A stretch of DNA of 64,000 nucleotides from Bacillota bacterium (GTDB lineage: Bacteria > Bacillota > Negativicutes > Sporomusales > CTSoil-080). Below the pieces are notes generated by a model, which was given only the letters and a program-made list of their open reading frames with translations, had not been told where the DNA came from and ran no database searches. A program made the translations under genes and the position numbers. The stretch spans positions 1-64,000 of the forward strand of contig JAGGAC010000014.1 in the NCBI GenBank assembly GCA_017889635.1, in the 5' to 3' direction. Position 1 is the stretch's first letter, and the number at the start of each line of letters is the position of its first letter. Shown in pieces: positions 10,234 to 20,111 of this stretch.

Positions 10234-11505
10234 ATGGGATTAGAACGTTTAATTGTGGGAGAATTAGCCTTCCCAGTCCAACATCGAATACTTAATATAG
10301 TACTGCTTTTAGGAATTTGCCTAGCAACCTTGAGCTGTGTCTTTTTTTCATTGTTTCGTTCAGGAACTATACTTTTATTTGTCAGTGTGACAAGTGCTGT
10401 AACTTTAATAAGCTTCTATTACTTATTATTTAAAAGAAAAAATTACACTCATACAGCTTTTTTAGCAATAATAATTTTTGGGTTTGCAGTTGTCCCTTTG
10501 ATGTGGATTTTCAGAGGAGGGATATATGGCGGTACGCCGTTTTACACCCTAATGTACGCTGCAATGATTACCACATTGCTCCGTGGCAAAAGCAGATTGG
10601 TGGTTCTAATCTGCTTTGTTATAATGCTCTCAGTTCTGATAATAGTACAGTTTTTCAACCCCTCCTTTATTATAGTCCCATTCATCGGCGATAAAGAAAG
10701 ATATCTTGAACTGTTTTTTTCTTTGCTGATTGCAATGGTAACCTTTATCGCCTTTTTTATGGTTATTCTTAATCACTATACTCTTGAATATCAAAAATCG
10801 AGAACCTACTTATCACAGCTTGAAAAGCAAAAAATGGAGATTGAGCTGGACCGGTTAGATCGCCTGAATCTGATTGGTGAAATGGCTGCAAGTATCGGTC
10901 ATGAAGTAAGGAATCCACTGACAACTGTTCGAGGTTATCTGCAGTTATTTAAACAGCAGCAGGCATTTTCAAATTACCAAGAACGCTTTGATATTATGAT
11001 TGGCGAATTAGACAGAGCAAACCTTATTATCACCGAATTTCTTTCGTTAGCTAAAAACAAAACAGTACATCGAAAAAGGGCTAACCTCAACATAATAATT
11101 GGCAATATCCAATTACTACTTCATGCTGATGCTTTACTGCAAGGAAAAAAACTTACGATTGAGCTAGAAGATATTCCCGACCTCTTACTCGACGAAAACG
11201 AAATTCGTCAATGCATCCTAAACTTTGTGCGAAACGCCTTTGAAGCTACCGGCAACGAAGGTATCGTCGTATTGAAAACCTATATCGAAGATAACGAAGT
11301 AGTTCTATCGGTTCAAGACAATGGCGAAGGCATCCCCCCAGAGGTATACGCCAAATTAGGCACTCCCTTTTTGACAACAAAACACCAGGGAACTGGACTG
11401 GGACTTCCGGTTTGTTATCGTATTGCCGACCGCCATCAAGCGAAAATAGAAGTTAAAAACAGTCCGTCAGGAGCCACATTTTCAATTAAGTTTAGTATGC
11501 TTTAA
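10234..11505 (+). CDS. membrane sensor histidine kinase (sporulation-kinase-like)
   Basis: Several TM segments, H-box MAASIGHEVRNPLTTVRGYLQLF, N/G boxes (NFVRNAFEAT, DNGEGIP, GTGLGLPVCYRI). Confidence 0.93.
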   Translation: MGLERLIVGELAFPVQHRILNIVLLLGICLATLSCVFFSLFRSGTILLFVSVTSAVTLISFYYLLFKRKNYTHTAFLAIIIFGFAVVPLMWIFRGGIYGGTPFYTLMYAAMITTLLRGKSRLVVLICFVIMLSVLIIVQFFNPSFIIVPFIGDKERYLELFFSLLIAMVTFIAFFMVILNHYTLEYQKSRTYLSQLEKQKMEIELDRLDRLNLIGEMAASIGHEVRNPLTTVRGYLQLFKQQQAFSNYQERFDIMIGELDRANLIITEFLSLAKNKTVHRKRANLNIIIGNIQLLLHADALLQGKKLTIELEDIPDLLLDENEIRQCILNFVRNAFEATGNEGIVVLKTYIEDNEVVLSVQDNGEGIPPEVYAKLGTPFLTTKHQGTGLGLPVCYRIADRHQAKIEVKNSPSGATFSIKFSML

Positions 11506-11535
11506 CCACCACGAAACCAAAACTAAGCCCTGACC

Positions 11536-11591
11536 GCATAACAACTAAGAAACCTCAGTCTAGCAGGGCTGAGGTTTCTTAGTTGTTATGC
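11536..11591. terminator. bidirectional intrinsic terminator
   Basis: GCATAACAACTAAGAAACCTCAG ... CTGAGGTTTCTTAGTTGTTATGC perfect inverted repeat between convergent genes. Confidence 0.88.
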
Positions 11592-11595
11592 ATTT

Positions 11596-12768
11596 TTAAA
11601 AATCAACTTTTTCACCGTTAAACGCGCAAGTAAATAACCTTTTCATTTCTTCAAAGCTAATAGCGCGTGGATTAGAACTTGTGCAGGGATCTTTTAGAGC
11701 ATTGGCTGCAATGCTTTCAAGACTTTTCGCAAAAAACTCCGAAGCTACTCCAGCAAGCTCTAAATTAGCCGGGATATCAAGTAATCTGTTGAGTTCATCA
11801 ATAAACGCAACCAGATTATCGACCAGTTCTGCTTGGCTTGAACCCGTCATACCCATTGTTTTAGCCACCTTAGCATAGTCGGCACTTGCCGTTTTCTTAT
11901 TGAAATCAATTACAAACGGCAAGAGAATGGCATTGGCACAGCCATGCGGAATATGATATAACGCCCCAATTTTGTGAGCCATACTATGAGTAATACCTAA
12001 CAACGCATTAGTAAAGGCCATTCCAGCCAGACATTGAGCGATATGCATCTGTTCTCGTGCTTCCCGATCACCCTGATATGACTTGATTATGTACTCCTGT
12101 ACCATTAGTATTGCCTGCAAAGCTAGAGGATCAGAAAAAGAAGAACGCCCAGTCGCGACATACGCTTCTAACGCATGAGTTAACGCATCCATGCCCGTAT
12201 GCGCCACCAGTTTAAGTGGCATAGTTTCCGCCAAGTCCGAATCAACAATGGCAATATCAGGCGTAAGATTATAGTCAGCTAATGGGTACTTGATTTTGGT
12301 ACTGTAATCAGTAATCACCGAAAAAGCAGTCACTTCCGTGGCTGTACCGCTTGTCGAAGGTATGGCAGCAAACCGAGCCTTGCTCCGCAAAGCAGGTACC
12401 GTAAATGGTTCTTTGACATCGTCAAACGTCTTTTCCGGATGCTCGTAGAAAATCCACATTGCTTTGGCCGCATCAATAGGCGAACCACCGCCAATTGCGA
12501 CAATCCAGTCGGGTTCAAAATCACACATCAGCTCCGCACCATGATAAACAGTCTCAACAGAAGGGTCGGGTTCTACACCTTCAATTAGCTTTACTTCCAT
12601 TCCAGCTTTTCTAAGACTCGTGATTGCTTTGTCCAAAAAACCAAATTTCTGCATGGAGTTACCACCCGTCACCACAACAGCCCTTTTTCCTTCCAGTCCT
12701 GCCAACACCTCAGTCATGCACCCACTGCCAAAGTAGATATCTCTGGGAATAGTAAACCGCTGCATCAC
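11596..12768 (-). CDS. iron-containing alcohol dehydrogenase
   Basis: GGGSPIDAAKAM, STSGTATEVTAFSVIT, GMDALTHALEAYVA, HSMAHKIGALYHIPHGCANA. Confidence 0.95.
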   Translation of the reverse strand: MMQRFTIPRDIYFGSGCMTEVLAGLEGKRAVVVTGGNSMQKFGFLDKAITSLRKAGMEVKLIEGVEPDPSVETVYHGAELMCDFEPDWIVAIGGGSPIDAAKAMWIFYEHPEKTFDDVKEPFTVPALRSKARFAAIPSTSGTATEVTAFSVITDYSTKIKYPLADYNLTPDIAIVDSDLAETMPLKLVAHTGMDALTHALEAYVATGRSSFSDPLALQAILMVQEYIIKSYQGDREAREQMHIAQCLAGMAFTNALLGITHSMAHKIGALYHIPHGCANAILLPFVIDFNKKTASADYAKVAKTMGMTGSSQAELVDNLVAFIDELNRLLDIPANLELAGVASEFFAKSLESIAANALKDPCTSSNPRAISFEEMKRLFTCAFNGEKVDF

Positions 12769-13150
12769 ATCATCCCCTTTGTTAGTTGTTTTTCACGTTT
12801 TCCCTTGCACCGATTATGCAGCCAAAACCATTCATCAAAATCCCAATTATCACTATTAGCACTTGCATGTATAACTCCATCGCCATAAGTTGACACCTCT
12901 CACACCGCTCCTGCTCCATTAATGCACCATGCTGATTTTGGTTCTACTTTAAATTGGAAAACGCAATACTTCTACTAGCATATGCCAAAAGCAAGCACTA
13001 CTATTCTCAGCAATGTTACACAAAGCTCATTTGAACTGGTAAACTACACATAATTTAACTTACCACCTTCATGAGGTGATAACAACAGTTCCTAAAAACT
13101 AAATTGAATTATAATTCCCAGGAACTATTATTTAATATTATGCAGAAAAA

Positions 13151-14503
13151 TCAAACAACTCTGTCTATAGGTATAGGCCTATCGCTTCTTTTAACCCGAC
13201 TTGTATTATAACCATATTGTTCCTGTACTAGCGCAATCGCCACAGCTGAAATTAGGCAAGGTATGGCAAACGCCAAAAAGCTTTGGAATAGTGTAGCCTT
13301 CATTGCTAGCAGCACTCCACCTACCAATGGACCAAGCAGACCGCCGGCGCGCCCCAAAGCGAGTCCCCAGCCCATCATCGTCGACTTCACCGTTGGCGGA
13401 AAGTACTGGGCAATATAAGCATGAGTTAAATTCTGCGTACCCATTGTACACACGCCTGCCACCGCAACAACCAAAACCGAAAGATAAAGCTCCATGGGAA
13501 TGCTTAACAGTAAAATAGAAACAAAAGCAATAGAGTATAGCAACAAAGAAATTCGCTTGGCACCAAAACGATCAGCCAAATACCCAATAATCGGACTTGC
13601 TATACCCGCACCAAGAAATAGAGCTAGATAAATAATTAAACTTGCCCCAAAACCATGACCTGCATCCATCATCAGCTTAGGAATCCATGTATTGGTGCCG
13701 TAAATTACAAATACATTCATAAAATACACCAGCCAGAATAGCAAGGCGCTTAAAGCTCTATTGTCTGCGAACACCTTAGCAATCGATGACTTTTCCTCTG
13801 CTTTAGGATATACGAAACTTGCATCATTAGGCACCAGCATCTCTGGTCGCAAATGCTTCAGCACGTTTCTAAGTTGGTGATCCTTGTTTTTTATTACAAG
13901 CATCCACGGCGCTTCCGGCATATACTTAATCAAGAATGGTACAGCAAAAATTGCCAGCGAACCAAAATAATATACAGATGACCAACCATACGGTACTAAC
14001 AGCCATAAAGCCGCAAGAGCCGACATAATACCGCCAATCTGCATTCCTGTAGCAACCGTCGAAACTGCAGTTTGCCTATATTTACGCGGGAAATATTCGG
14101 AAACTAATGCTACTTCATTTTGCAGCGTCATCCCCATACCTATCCCCGATCCAATTCGAGCAATGGCAAACCAAACCGGGCCGTTTGCCAAAGCACATGC
14201 GAAAGTACCAATAGAAAATATTATAACTGAAGAAATTATTGTGTTTTTTCTTCCCCATTTATCGCCAAGAGCTCCACCTATGATTGCACCAAATACAGAT
14301 GCACCAAACCCACAGCTTGCGATAAATCCAGCATAGGCCGGCGACATACTCCATTGACTTAGCAACAGAGGAATTGTTGCACCATATACCACAAGATCAT
14401 AACCATCAAAAGAAAGTGATACTATGCAGCAAAGAAACACTTGAATATGATAAAATTTGAGAGAAGCTTCGTCAATGAGGTTTTTAACGTTTATAACGTT
14501 CAT
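13151..14503 (-). CDS. MFS transporter, aromatic acid:H+ symporter (AAHS)-like
   Basis: DGYDLVVYGATIPLLL, GGALGDKWGRKNTI; 12 TM pattern. Confidence 0.88.
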   Translation of the reverse strand: MNVINVKNLIDEASLKFYHIQVFLCCIVSLSFDGYDLVVYGATIPLLLSQWSMSPAYAGFIASCGFGASVFGAIIGGALGDKWGRKNTIISSVIIFSIGTFACALANGPVWFAIARIGSGIGMGMTLQNEVALVSEYFPRKYRQTAVSTVATGMQIGGIMSALAALWLLVPYGWSSVYYFGSLAIFAVPFLIKYMPEAPWMLVIKNKDHQLRNVLKHLRPEMLVPNDASFVYPKAEEKSSIAKVFADNRALSALLFWLVYFMNVFVIYGTNTWIPKLMMDAGHGFGASLIIYLALFLGAGIASPIIGYLADRFGAKRISLLLYSIAFVSILLLSIPMELYLSVLVVAVAGVCTMGTQNLTHAYIAQYFPPTVKSTMMGWGLALGRAGGLLGPLVGGVLLAMKATLFQSFLAFAIPCLISAVAIALVQEQYGYNTSRVKRSDRPIPIDRVV

Positions 14504-14574
14504 AAATTTCGCCTCACATATTCACTTTGCCAAAATTTTTCAATCCTCTTCCATGCCTTTGTCACAAAAAACCG

Positions 14575-14997
14575 CTAATTCTTGATTACTGCTAAAGTCT
14601 GCCCTGTTTGTATCGAGTCACCAGCCTTTACATACACACTATCTACAATGCCGTCACTTGGCGACAAAATCGGGTTATGCATTTTCATAGCTTCCACAAC
14701 TAGCACTTCCTGGCCCTGATTTACGGTATCGCCAACGTTTACTTTGACTGCGATTACCGTCCCAGGCATTGGTCCAATAATCGTTTTCCCGACTCCGCTG
14801 GCAATTGGATTTGATGACGCATTCGGCATTAACATCGGCTCAACTGCTAACTGCGAACTATTAGTCATCACGTCATACTCAGCAGGTCTTATAGGTGCGT
14901 CGTTTTTTTTCTCGACCGTGACATCATAAGATTTGCCATTCACGGTTATAGTGTACGTTGTCACCACTTTCACTCCCCCTATATATAGTAAAACCAA
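14575..14997 (-). CDS. biotin/lipoyl attachment protein, gamma/biotin-carrier subunit of a Na+-pumping decarboxylase
   Basis: VVEAMKMHNPI biotinylation motif. Confidence 0.93.
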   Translation of the reverse strand: MVLLYIGGVKVVTTYTITVNGKSYDVTVEKKNDAPIRPAEYDVMTNSSQLAVEPMLMPNASSNPIASGVGKTIIGPMPGTVIAVKVNVGDTVNQGQEVLVVEAMKMHNPILSPSDGIVDSVYVKAGDSIQTGQTLAVIKN

Positions 14998-14999
14998 CC

Positions 15000-15287
15000 T
15001 TATTGTCGGCTACGAATCAAATCCTGCCGTCCGAAAAGCGCCCAGTTGCAAGCGTTCGACGAGATATTCAACACCTTGAATTTTTCTAAGCCTTCAATTT
15101 CAGCAACCGCAGCCATAATAACAGCTATTAACTCCGCGCCATCCAGTTGGCAGGTTTCGCAATTATCTGGCATAACTGACGGCAAATCCGTCGCAGCAGC
15201 CACCTCATCTCTATCCGTATGGCTTCGCACATAAATGCAGACCCCAGCAAAAAAAATTACCAGCAATATTACCAATACAGCAACCAC
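15000..15287 (-). CDS. small membrane-anchored decarboxylase accessory subunit (OadG/epsilon-like)
   Basis: N-terminal TM; ELIAVIMAAVAEIEG ... NWALFGRQDLIRSRQ, typical of OadG-type C-termini; GTG start. Confidence 0.6.
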   Translation of the reverse strand: MVAVLVILLVIFFAGVCIYVRSHTDRDEVAAATDLPSVMPDNCETCQLDGAELIAVIMAAVAEIEGLEKFKVLNISSNACNWALFGRQDLIRSRQ

Positions 15288-15289
15288 TT

Positions 15290-15448
15290 TTATTCCTCCC
15301 TGGCTTCGTATTGGTCACCAAAACCGCTATCTCGGCCTCGCTCGAGCACCGTACGTCTTTGAGTCATACAAGTTCTTTCCTTTATAATTGTATAAAAATA
15401 GTATCCGAGCGTAACCGCTAAAGCCAGTAGAAAGGCAAAAAAATTCAT
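15290..15448 (-). CDS. 52-aa single-TM protein, unlisted in the ORF track
   Basis: Translates as MNFFAFLLALAVTLGYYFYTIIKERTCMTQRRTVLERGRDSGFGDQYEAREE*; lies tightly between the decarboxylase genes. Confidence 0.6.
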   Translation of the reverse strand: MNFFAFLLALAVTLGYYFYTIIKERTCMTQRRTVLERGRDSGFGDQYEAREE

Positions 15449-15473
15449 CTTAAACGCCCCCTAATTCATCCGC

Positions 15474-16604
15474 TTATTTACAAATAAGCGCTAACATTAT
15501 TCCTCCCGAAATAGCAGTCCCAAATACCCCTGCCAAGTTAGGACCCATAGCATGCATAATTAAGAAGTTGTACGGGTTCTCCTTGAGCGCAACAACATGG
15601 GCTACCCTGGCGGCAATAGGTACCGAAGCGATACCAGCCGAACCAACTAACGGGTTTATTTTTTCTTTCAGAAATAAATTCATGACTTTCGCGCCGATAA
15701 CCCCAGAAGCTGTCCCACCAAGAAAGGCAACTAAACCAAGACCGATAATAAGCATTGTTTTATATGTCAGGAATCGATCAGCGGCCATTGTTGACCCAAC
15801 CGCTACCGTAAGAATAATAGTTATAATATTCATAAGCTCGTTGGCAGCGGTTTTTGCCAGACGTTCAACCAGCAACACTTCCCTTAGCATATTGCCCAGC
15901 ATTAGCATTGTGATCAGAGGAGCTACCGGCGGCAATAAGAGATTAACAATTATTGCAATAACAAAAGGAAAAACTATCTTTTCAATACGGCTAACTGGTC
16001 GGACTTGCTTCATCACAATTGACCGCTCCTCTTTCGTGGTTAATAATCTCATCACCGGCGGCTGAATTAAGGGCATCAATGCCATATAAGAGTATGCAGC
16101 TACGGCGATCTGCGGCAAAAGATGAGGTGCAAGTTTCATTGTAACAAAAATGGCCATTGGACCGTCAGCGCCGCCAATAATACCTATTGCCCCCGCTTCC
16201 GCGACACTAAATTCCCCTGTCAGTTTAGCCAAAACAATAGCAATAAATATTCCAGCGTGAGCAGCCGCCCCCAAAATCATTAAACTTGGCCGAGAGATCA
16301 TCGGCCCAAAATCAGTCATAGCCCCAACACCCAAGAAAATGAGCGGTGGAATAATTACCATCTCGACACCGCGAAAAGCATAATAGAATAACCCACCCGG
16401 CGCCGTAAGATCTGATCCCGGCACATTGGATACAATGCACGAGAAACCAATGCCGAGAAGAAGAAATGGTTCGTATTTCTTTGCCAGAGCCAGGTATACC
16501 AATAAACCGCCGACAATAATCATGATAATATTGCCGATTGAAATTAAGGTTAAACCTGTCTGTTCACCAAGAACGAACAAAAGACCAATAAATTGCTCAA
16601 ACAT
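15474..16604 (-). CDS. Na+-translocating decarboxylase beta subunit
   Basis: IGIIGGADGPMAIFVTMKLAP, PPVMRLLTTKEERSI, NPLVGSAGIASVPIAAR, NFLIMHAMGPNLAGVFG. Confidence 0.96.
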   Translation of the reverse strand: MFEQFIGLLFVLGEQTGLTLISIGNIIMIIVGGLLVYLALAKKYEPFLLLGIGFSCIVSNVPGSDLTAPGGLFYYAFRGVEMVIIPPLIFLGVGAMTDFGPMISRPSLMILGAAAHAGIFIAIVLAKLTGEFSVAEAGAIGIIGGADGPMAIFVTMKLAPHLLPQIAVAAYSYMALMPLIQPPVMRLLTTKEERSIVMKQVRPVSRIEKIVFPFVIAIIVNLLLPPVAPLITMLMLGNMLREVLLVERLAKTAANELMNIITIILTVAVGSTMAADRFLTYKTMLIIGLGLVAFLGGTASGVIGAKVMNLFLKEKINPLVGSAGIASVPIAARVAHVVALKENPYNFLIMHAMGPNLAGVFGTAISGGIMLALICK

Positions 16605-16637
16605 AGTTTCCCGTCCTCCATATTCCCAATTTGAAAT

Positions 16638-16814
16638 TCAATGTCCGTCTTTCAACTGTTCATCGCTAATCTTACCAAGCTTGTTTAACAGGGGAAATAT
16701 ATGCAATATAAGACTAATGCCATAAATAATTACAATACTAAGAAAAAAATCAATGATACTTAAAATAACAGCCCCCTCCAAAGTATCCGGAACAGTCACT
16801 GGCACGATAGTCAT
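16638..16814 (-). CDS. OadG/MmdD-like small subunit (58 aa)
   Basis: MTIVPVTVPDTLEGAVILSIIDFFLSIVIIYGISLILHIF single TM, position between alpha and beta subunits. Confidence 0.65.
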   Translation of the reverse strand: MTIVPVTVPDTLEGAVILSIIDFFLSIVIIYGISLILHIFPLLNKLGKISDEQLKDGH

Positions 16815-16845
16815 ATCTTTCTTGCTCCTCTCAACAAATCTATTA

Positions 16846-18325
16846 TTAAAGTGGTATATTGCCGTGCTTTCTAGCGGGCCGACTTTCCCGTTTTGTGGCC
16901 AACATGTTGAGAGCCGTAATAATTCGCGGCCTGGTTTCGGCAGGTTCGATAACTTGGTCAACAAAACCACGCTCCGCCGCCTTATAAGGGGTGGCAAATT
17001 CCTCTACATACTTCATAGTCTTGGCCTTGGCCTCTGGGTCATCACGAAAAATGATATTTGCCGCTCCAGCAGGACCCATTACCGCAATCTCGGCTGACGG
17101 CCAGGCCATAACTTGATCAGCCCCCAAATCCTTAGAGCACATTGCCATATACGAACCGCCGTAAGCTTTGCGAGTAATTACTATGGCGTATAATACCGCC
17201 AGTTTCCTGCCCAGTTCCCGGCAGAAAGCCAGGTACATCGACCAGATTGACCAACGAAATGTTGAAAGCATCGCAGAACCTGATAAATCGGGCTGATTTA
17301 TCTGAAGCATTAATATCAAGACAACCCGCCATCACCATCGGCTGGTTCGCAATTACCCCCACCGTCCGACCACCAAACCGGGCAAAACCAGTAATAATAT
17401 TTTGAGCGTAGTAGATGTTAGCCTCATAGAATTCACCGTTATCAACAATGGTTTTGATAATATCTTTCATATTATACGGCTGGTTGGGATTATCAGGTAA
17501 AAAGCTGTCTAATGCTGCCTCAGTACGATTCGAATCATCGTCAGTACTTTTAAGCGGCAGTTCATCAAGATTGTTGCTTGGTAAGAAACTTAGAAGATAA
17601 CGCACCTGCTGCATACAGTCTTCATCAGTCTCAGCCGCAAAATGAGCCACACCGGAAATAGAATTATGAGTCATTGCTCCCCCCAATGCTTCAGCAGTAA
17701 CTTCTTCGGCCGTGACTGATTTTATTACCTGCGGGCCAGTTATGAACATTTGGCTAGTGTTTTTGACCATAAAGATGAAATCAGTCAGTGCAGGCGAATA
17801 TACCGCTCCACCCGCACACGGCCCCATAATTACCGAAATTTGCGGGACCACTCCGGATGACAAAGTATTACGATAAAATATCTTCCCATATCCGCCCAGC
17901 GCATCAACTGCTTCTTGAATCCTCGCTCCCCCTGAATCATTGAGACCAATAATTGGCGCACCCATTTTAAGAGCTAGGTCTTGCACCTTAACGATTTTAG
18001 CGGCATGCATTTCTCCGAGCGAACCGCCGATCACCGTAAAGTCCTGCGCATATACATATACAAGACGGCCATTCACCGTGCCGTAACCAGTTACAACGCC
18101 TTCCCCCGGCGCTTCAACCTTTTCCATCCCGAAATTAGTACACCGATGCTGGACAAATTGGTCAATTTCCACAAAGCTTCCATCATCCAGCAATTTATCT
18201 ATTCGCTCACGGGCAGTAAGCTTACCACTGGCATGCTGCTTATTGATACGCTTTTCTCCGCCGCCAAGCTTAACCTTGGCTTGCATTGCTTTTAGTTCCT
18301 GGATTTTTTCCTGAATGCTAGCCAT
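16846..18325 (-). pseudogene. mmdA: methylmalonyl-CoA decarboxylase alpha subunit (carboxyltransferase), interrupted by internal deletion and frameshift
   Basis: Two ORFs (17132..18373 and 16846..17319) together give the MmdA sequence; frame breaks after ETGGIIRH and resumes at [24 protein letters not shown]. Confidence 0.88.
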
Positions 18326-18369
18326 ATAGCACCTCCTAGCAACTGGCATTACGGACTTAAAAGTTAATA

Positions 18370-18777
18370 TCACTGGCGCTCAGATAACTCTAGCAGCACT
18401 CCCCCGCTGCTCTTAGGATGGATAAACGCGATCTTAGCGCCGCCAGCGCCGTAGCGCGGCACTTCGTCAATCAGACGTATCCCTTTAGCTTTTAAATCAG
18501 CCAATGCATTTTCAACATTGTCTACGCGAAGAGCCAAATGTTGGATTCCCTCACCATTCTTTTCGATAAACTTTGCCACCGGTCCATCCGGCGCGGTCGA
18601 TTCCAGAAGCTCAACCTCACTGTCGCCGCAAGGAATAAAGCACACTTTTACTTTTTGCTGCTCAACCAACTCTTCTCCAAACACCGTCAGTCCCAGTACT
18701 TCACTATAGAAATTCTTTGTCGCAGCCAAATTTTTCACTGCAACTCCGACATGATCAACTTTTAAAATCTTGAACAT
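18370..18777 (-). CDS. mce: methylmalonyl-CoA epimerase
   Basis: [51 protein letters not shown]. Confidence 0.93.
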   Translation of the reverse strand: MFKILKVDHVGVAVKNLAATKNFYSEVLGLTVFGEELVEQQKVKVCFIPCGDSEVELLESTAPDGPVAKFIEKNGEGIQHLALRVDNVENALADLKAKGIRLIDEVPRYGAGGAKIAFIHPKSSGGVLLELSERQ

Positions 18778-18801
18778 ATTACCTTCTCCTCATTTTTTTG
18801 C

Positions 18802-19755
18802 CTACCGCAATATGTCGGCCAAAATATTATTGACAATGTTGTACGGCGTTTGCCGGTGACCTTCGATGCTATCCACCAACAAATCCAACTTTCCTGGAGC
18901 CATAACACTCTCCAGCACGTGCCTGCTGATCTGTTCATTAAGCAATAAGAGAAGTTCGTTCTTTGTCCGCGCACTGCGGTGCCGCACAAATTCGCCTGAA
19001 TTATAAAGATAACTTATATGATCGGCAATAGCTCCGATCAGAGCTTCCACCCCATCACCGCTATTGGCCACCGTTCTTTTTACCGGCGGCCTCCAGGCAA
19101 CCTTACTTGAATTCAAGTCCAACATCATTTCAAGCTCGGTTTCTAATCGTTCAGTGCCATCTCGATCAGCTTTGTTGATTACGAAAATATCGCCAATCTC
19201 AAGAATCCCGGCCTTAATTGCCTGAATGTCATCGCCAAGCCCTGGGACAAGCACCACCACCGTGGTATCTACGACTTTAATGACATCCACTTCAGACTGT
19301 CCTACCCCGACTGTTTCAACAAAAATAACGTCTTTACCGAAAGCATCCATGATCTTCACGACTTCCACCGTCTTCTTAGCCAGACCGCCCAAGCTCCCCC
19401 TTGTTCCCATGCTGCGAATAAAAACTCCTTGATCCAATGCCAACTCATTCATCCGAATCCGGTCACCTAAAATAGCTCCGCCGTAAAACGGACTGGTCGG
19501 GTCTATTGCTACGATGCCTACCGTCTTTCCCTTGCGTCGATATTCCTTGGTCATTTTATCAACAAGCGTACTTTTGCCAGCACCCGGCGGTCCAGTAATC
19601 CCAACCACATGTGCTTTGCCGGTATGAGGATATATCGCCTGCATCAGAGTAACTGCTTCGTCATATTCATTTTCCACCGCCGTAATAGCACGCGCTAGGG
19701 CAAGCCTCGAACCAGCCAATAATTCTTGGACAATATCCATTAGACTTTGCACCAC
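18802..19755 (-). CDS. meaB: methylmalonyl-CoA mutase-associated GTPase MeaB
   Basis: GITGPPGAGKSTLVD, DPTSPFYGGAILGDRIRM, SMGTRGSLGGLAKKT, VETVGVGQSEVD, NKADR. Confidence 0.96.
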   Translation of the reverse strand: MVQSLMDIVQELLAGSRLALARAITAVENEYDEAVTLMQAIYPHTGKAHVVGITGPPGAGKSTLVDKMTKEYRRKGKTVGIVAIDPTSPFYGGAILGDRIRMNELALDQGVFIRSMGTRGSLGGLAKKTVEVVKIMDAFGKDVIFVETVGVGQSEVDVIKVVDTTVVVLVPGLGDDIQAIKAGILEIGDIFVINKADRDGTERLETELEMMLDLNSSKVAWRPPVKRTVANSGDGVEALIGAIADHISYLYNSGEFVRHRSARTKNELLLLLNEQISRHVLESVMAPGKLDLLVDSIEGHRQTPYNIVNNILADILR

Positions 19756-19814
19756 CTCTAGAAACCCAATCTATAGCAGTAATACCTCTGATAGCTCCGT
19801 TCCCCAATAGCCGC

Positions 19815-20087
19815 TTATTTAATATTGGCCTTGATAAATTCAACAATGGATGCGGTCGAAGTCCCTGGAGTAAATATTTCAGCTACACCAGCCTGTTTTA
19901 GACCCGGGGCTACAACATTTACATCTTCCTCCAAGGCGGCTTCAGCGATTTGCTCCGGAGTCTGGCGCAATCCGGTGTAGATTACTTCGAATCCGGCATC
20001 GCGCAAGGCACGGGCCACTACTTTGGCACCACGATCATGGCCGTCGAGCCCAGGCTTAGCAACCAATACTCTTATCCGTCTTTGCAT
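19815..20087 (-). CDS. methylmalonyl-CoA mutase small/C-terminal B12-binding subunit, internally truncated
   Basis: [44 protein letters not shown] then [25 protein letters not shown]; the SxL and GG region is missing. Confidence 0.9.
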   Translation of the reverse strand: MQRRIRVLVAKPGLDGHDRGAKVVARALRDAGFEVIYTGLRQTPEQIAEAALEEDVNVVAPGLKQAGVAEIFTPGTSTASIVEFIKANIK

Positions 20088-20111
20088 CCTCGTCCCTCCT
20101 CTTACCTTCGC

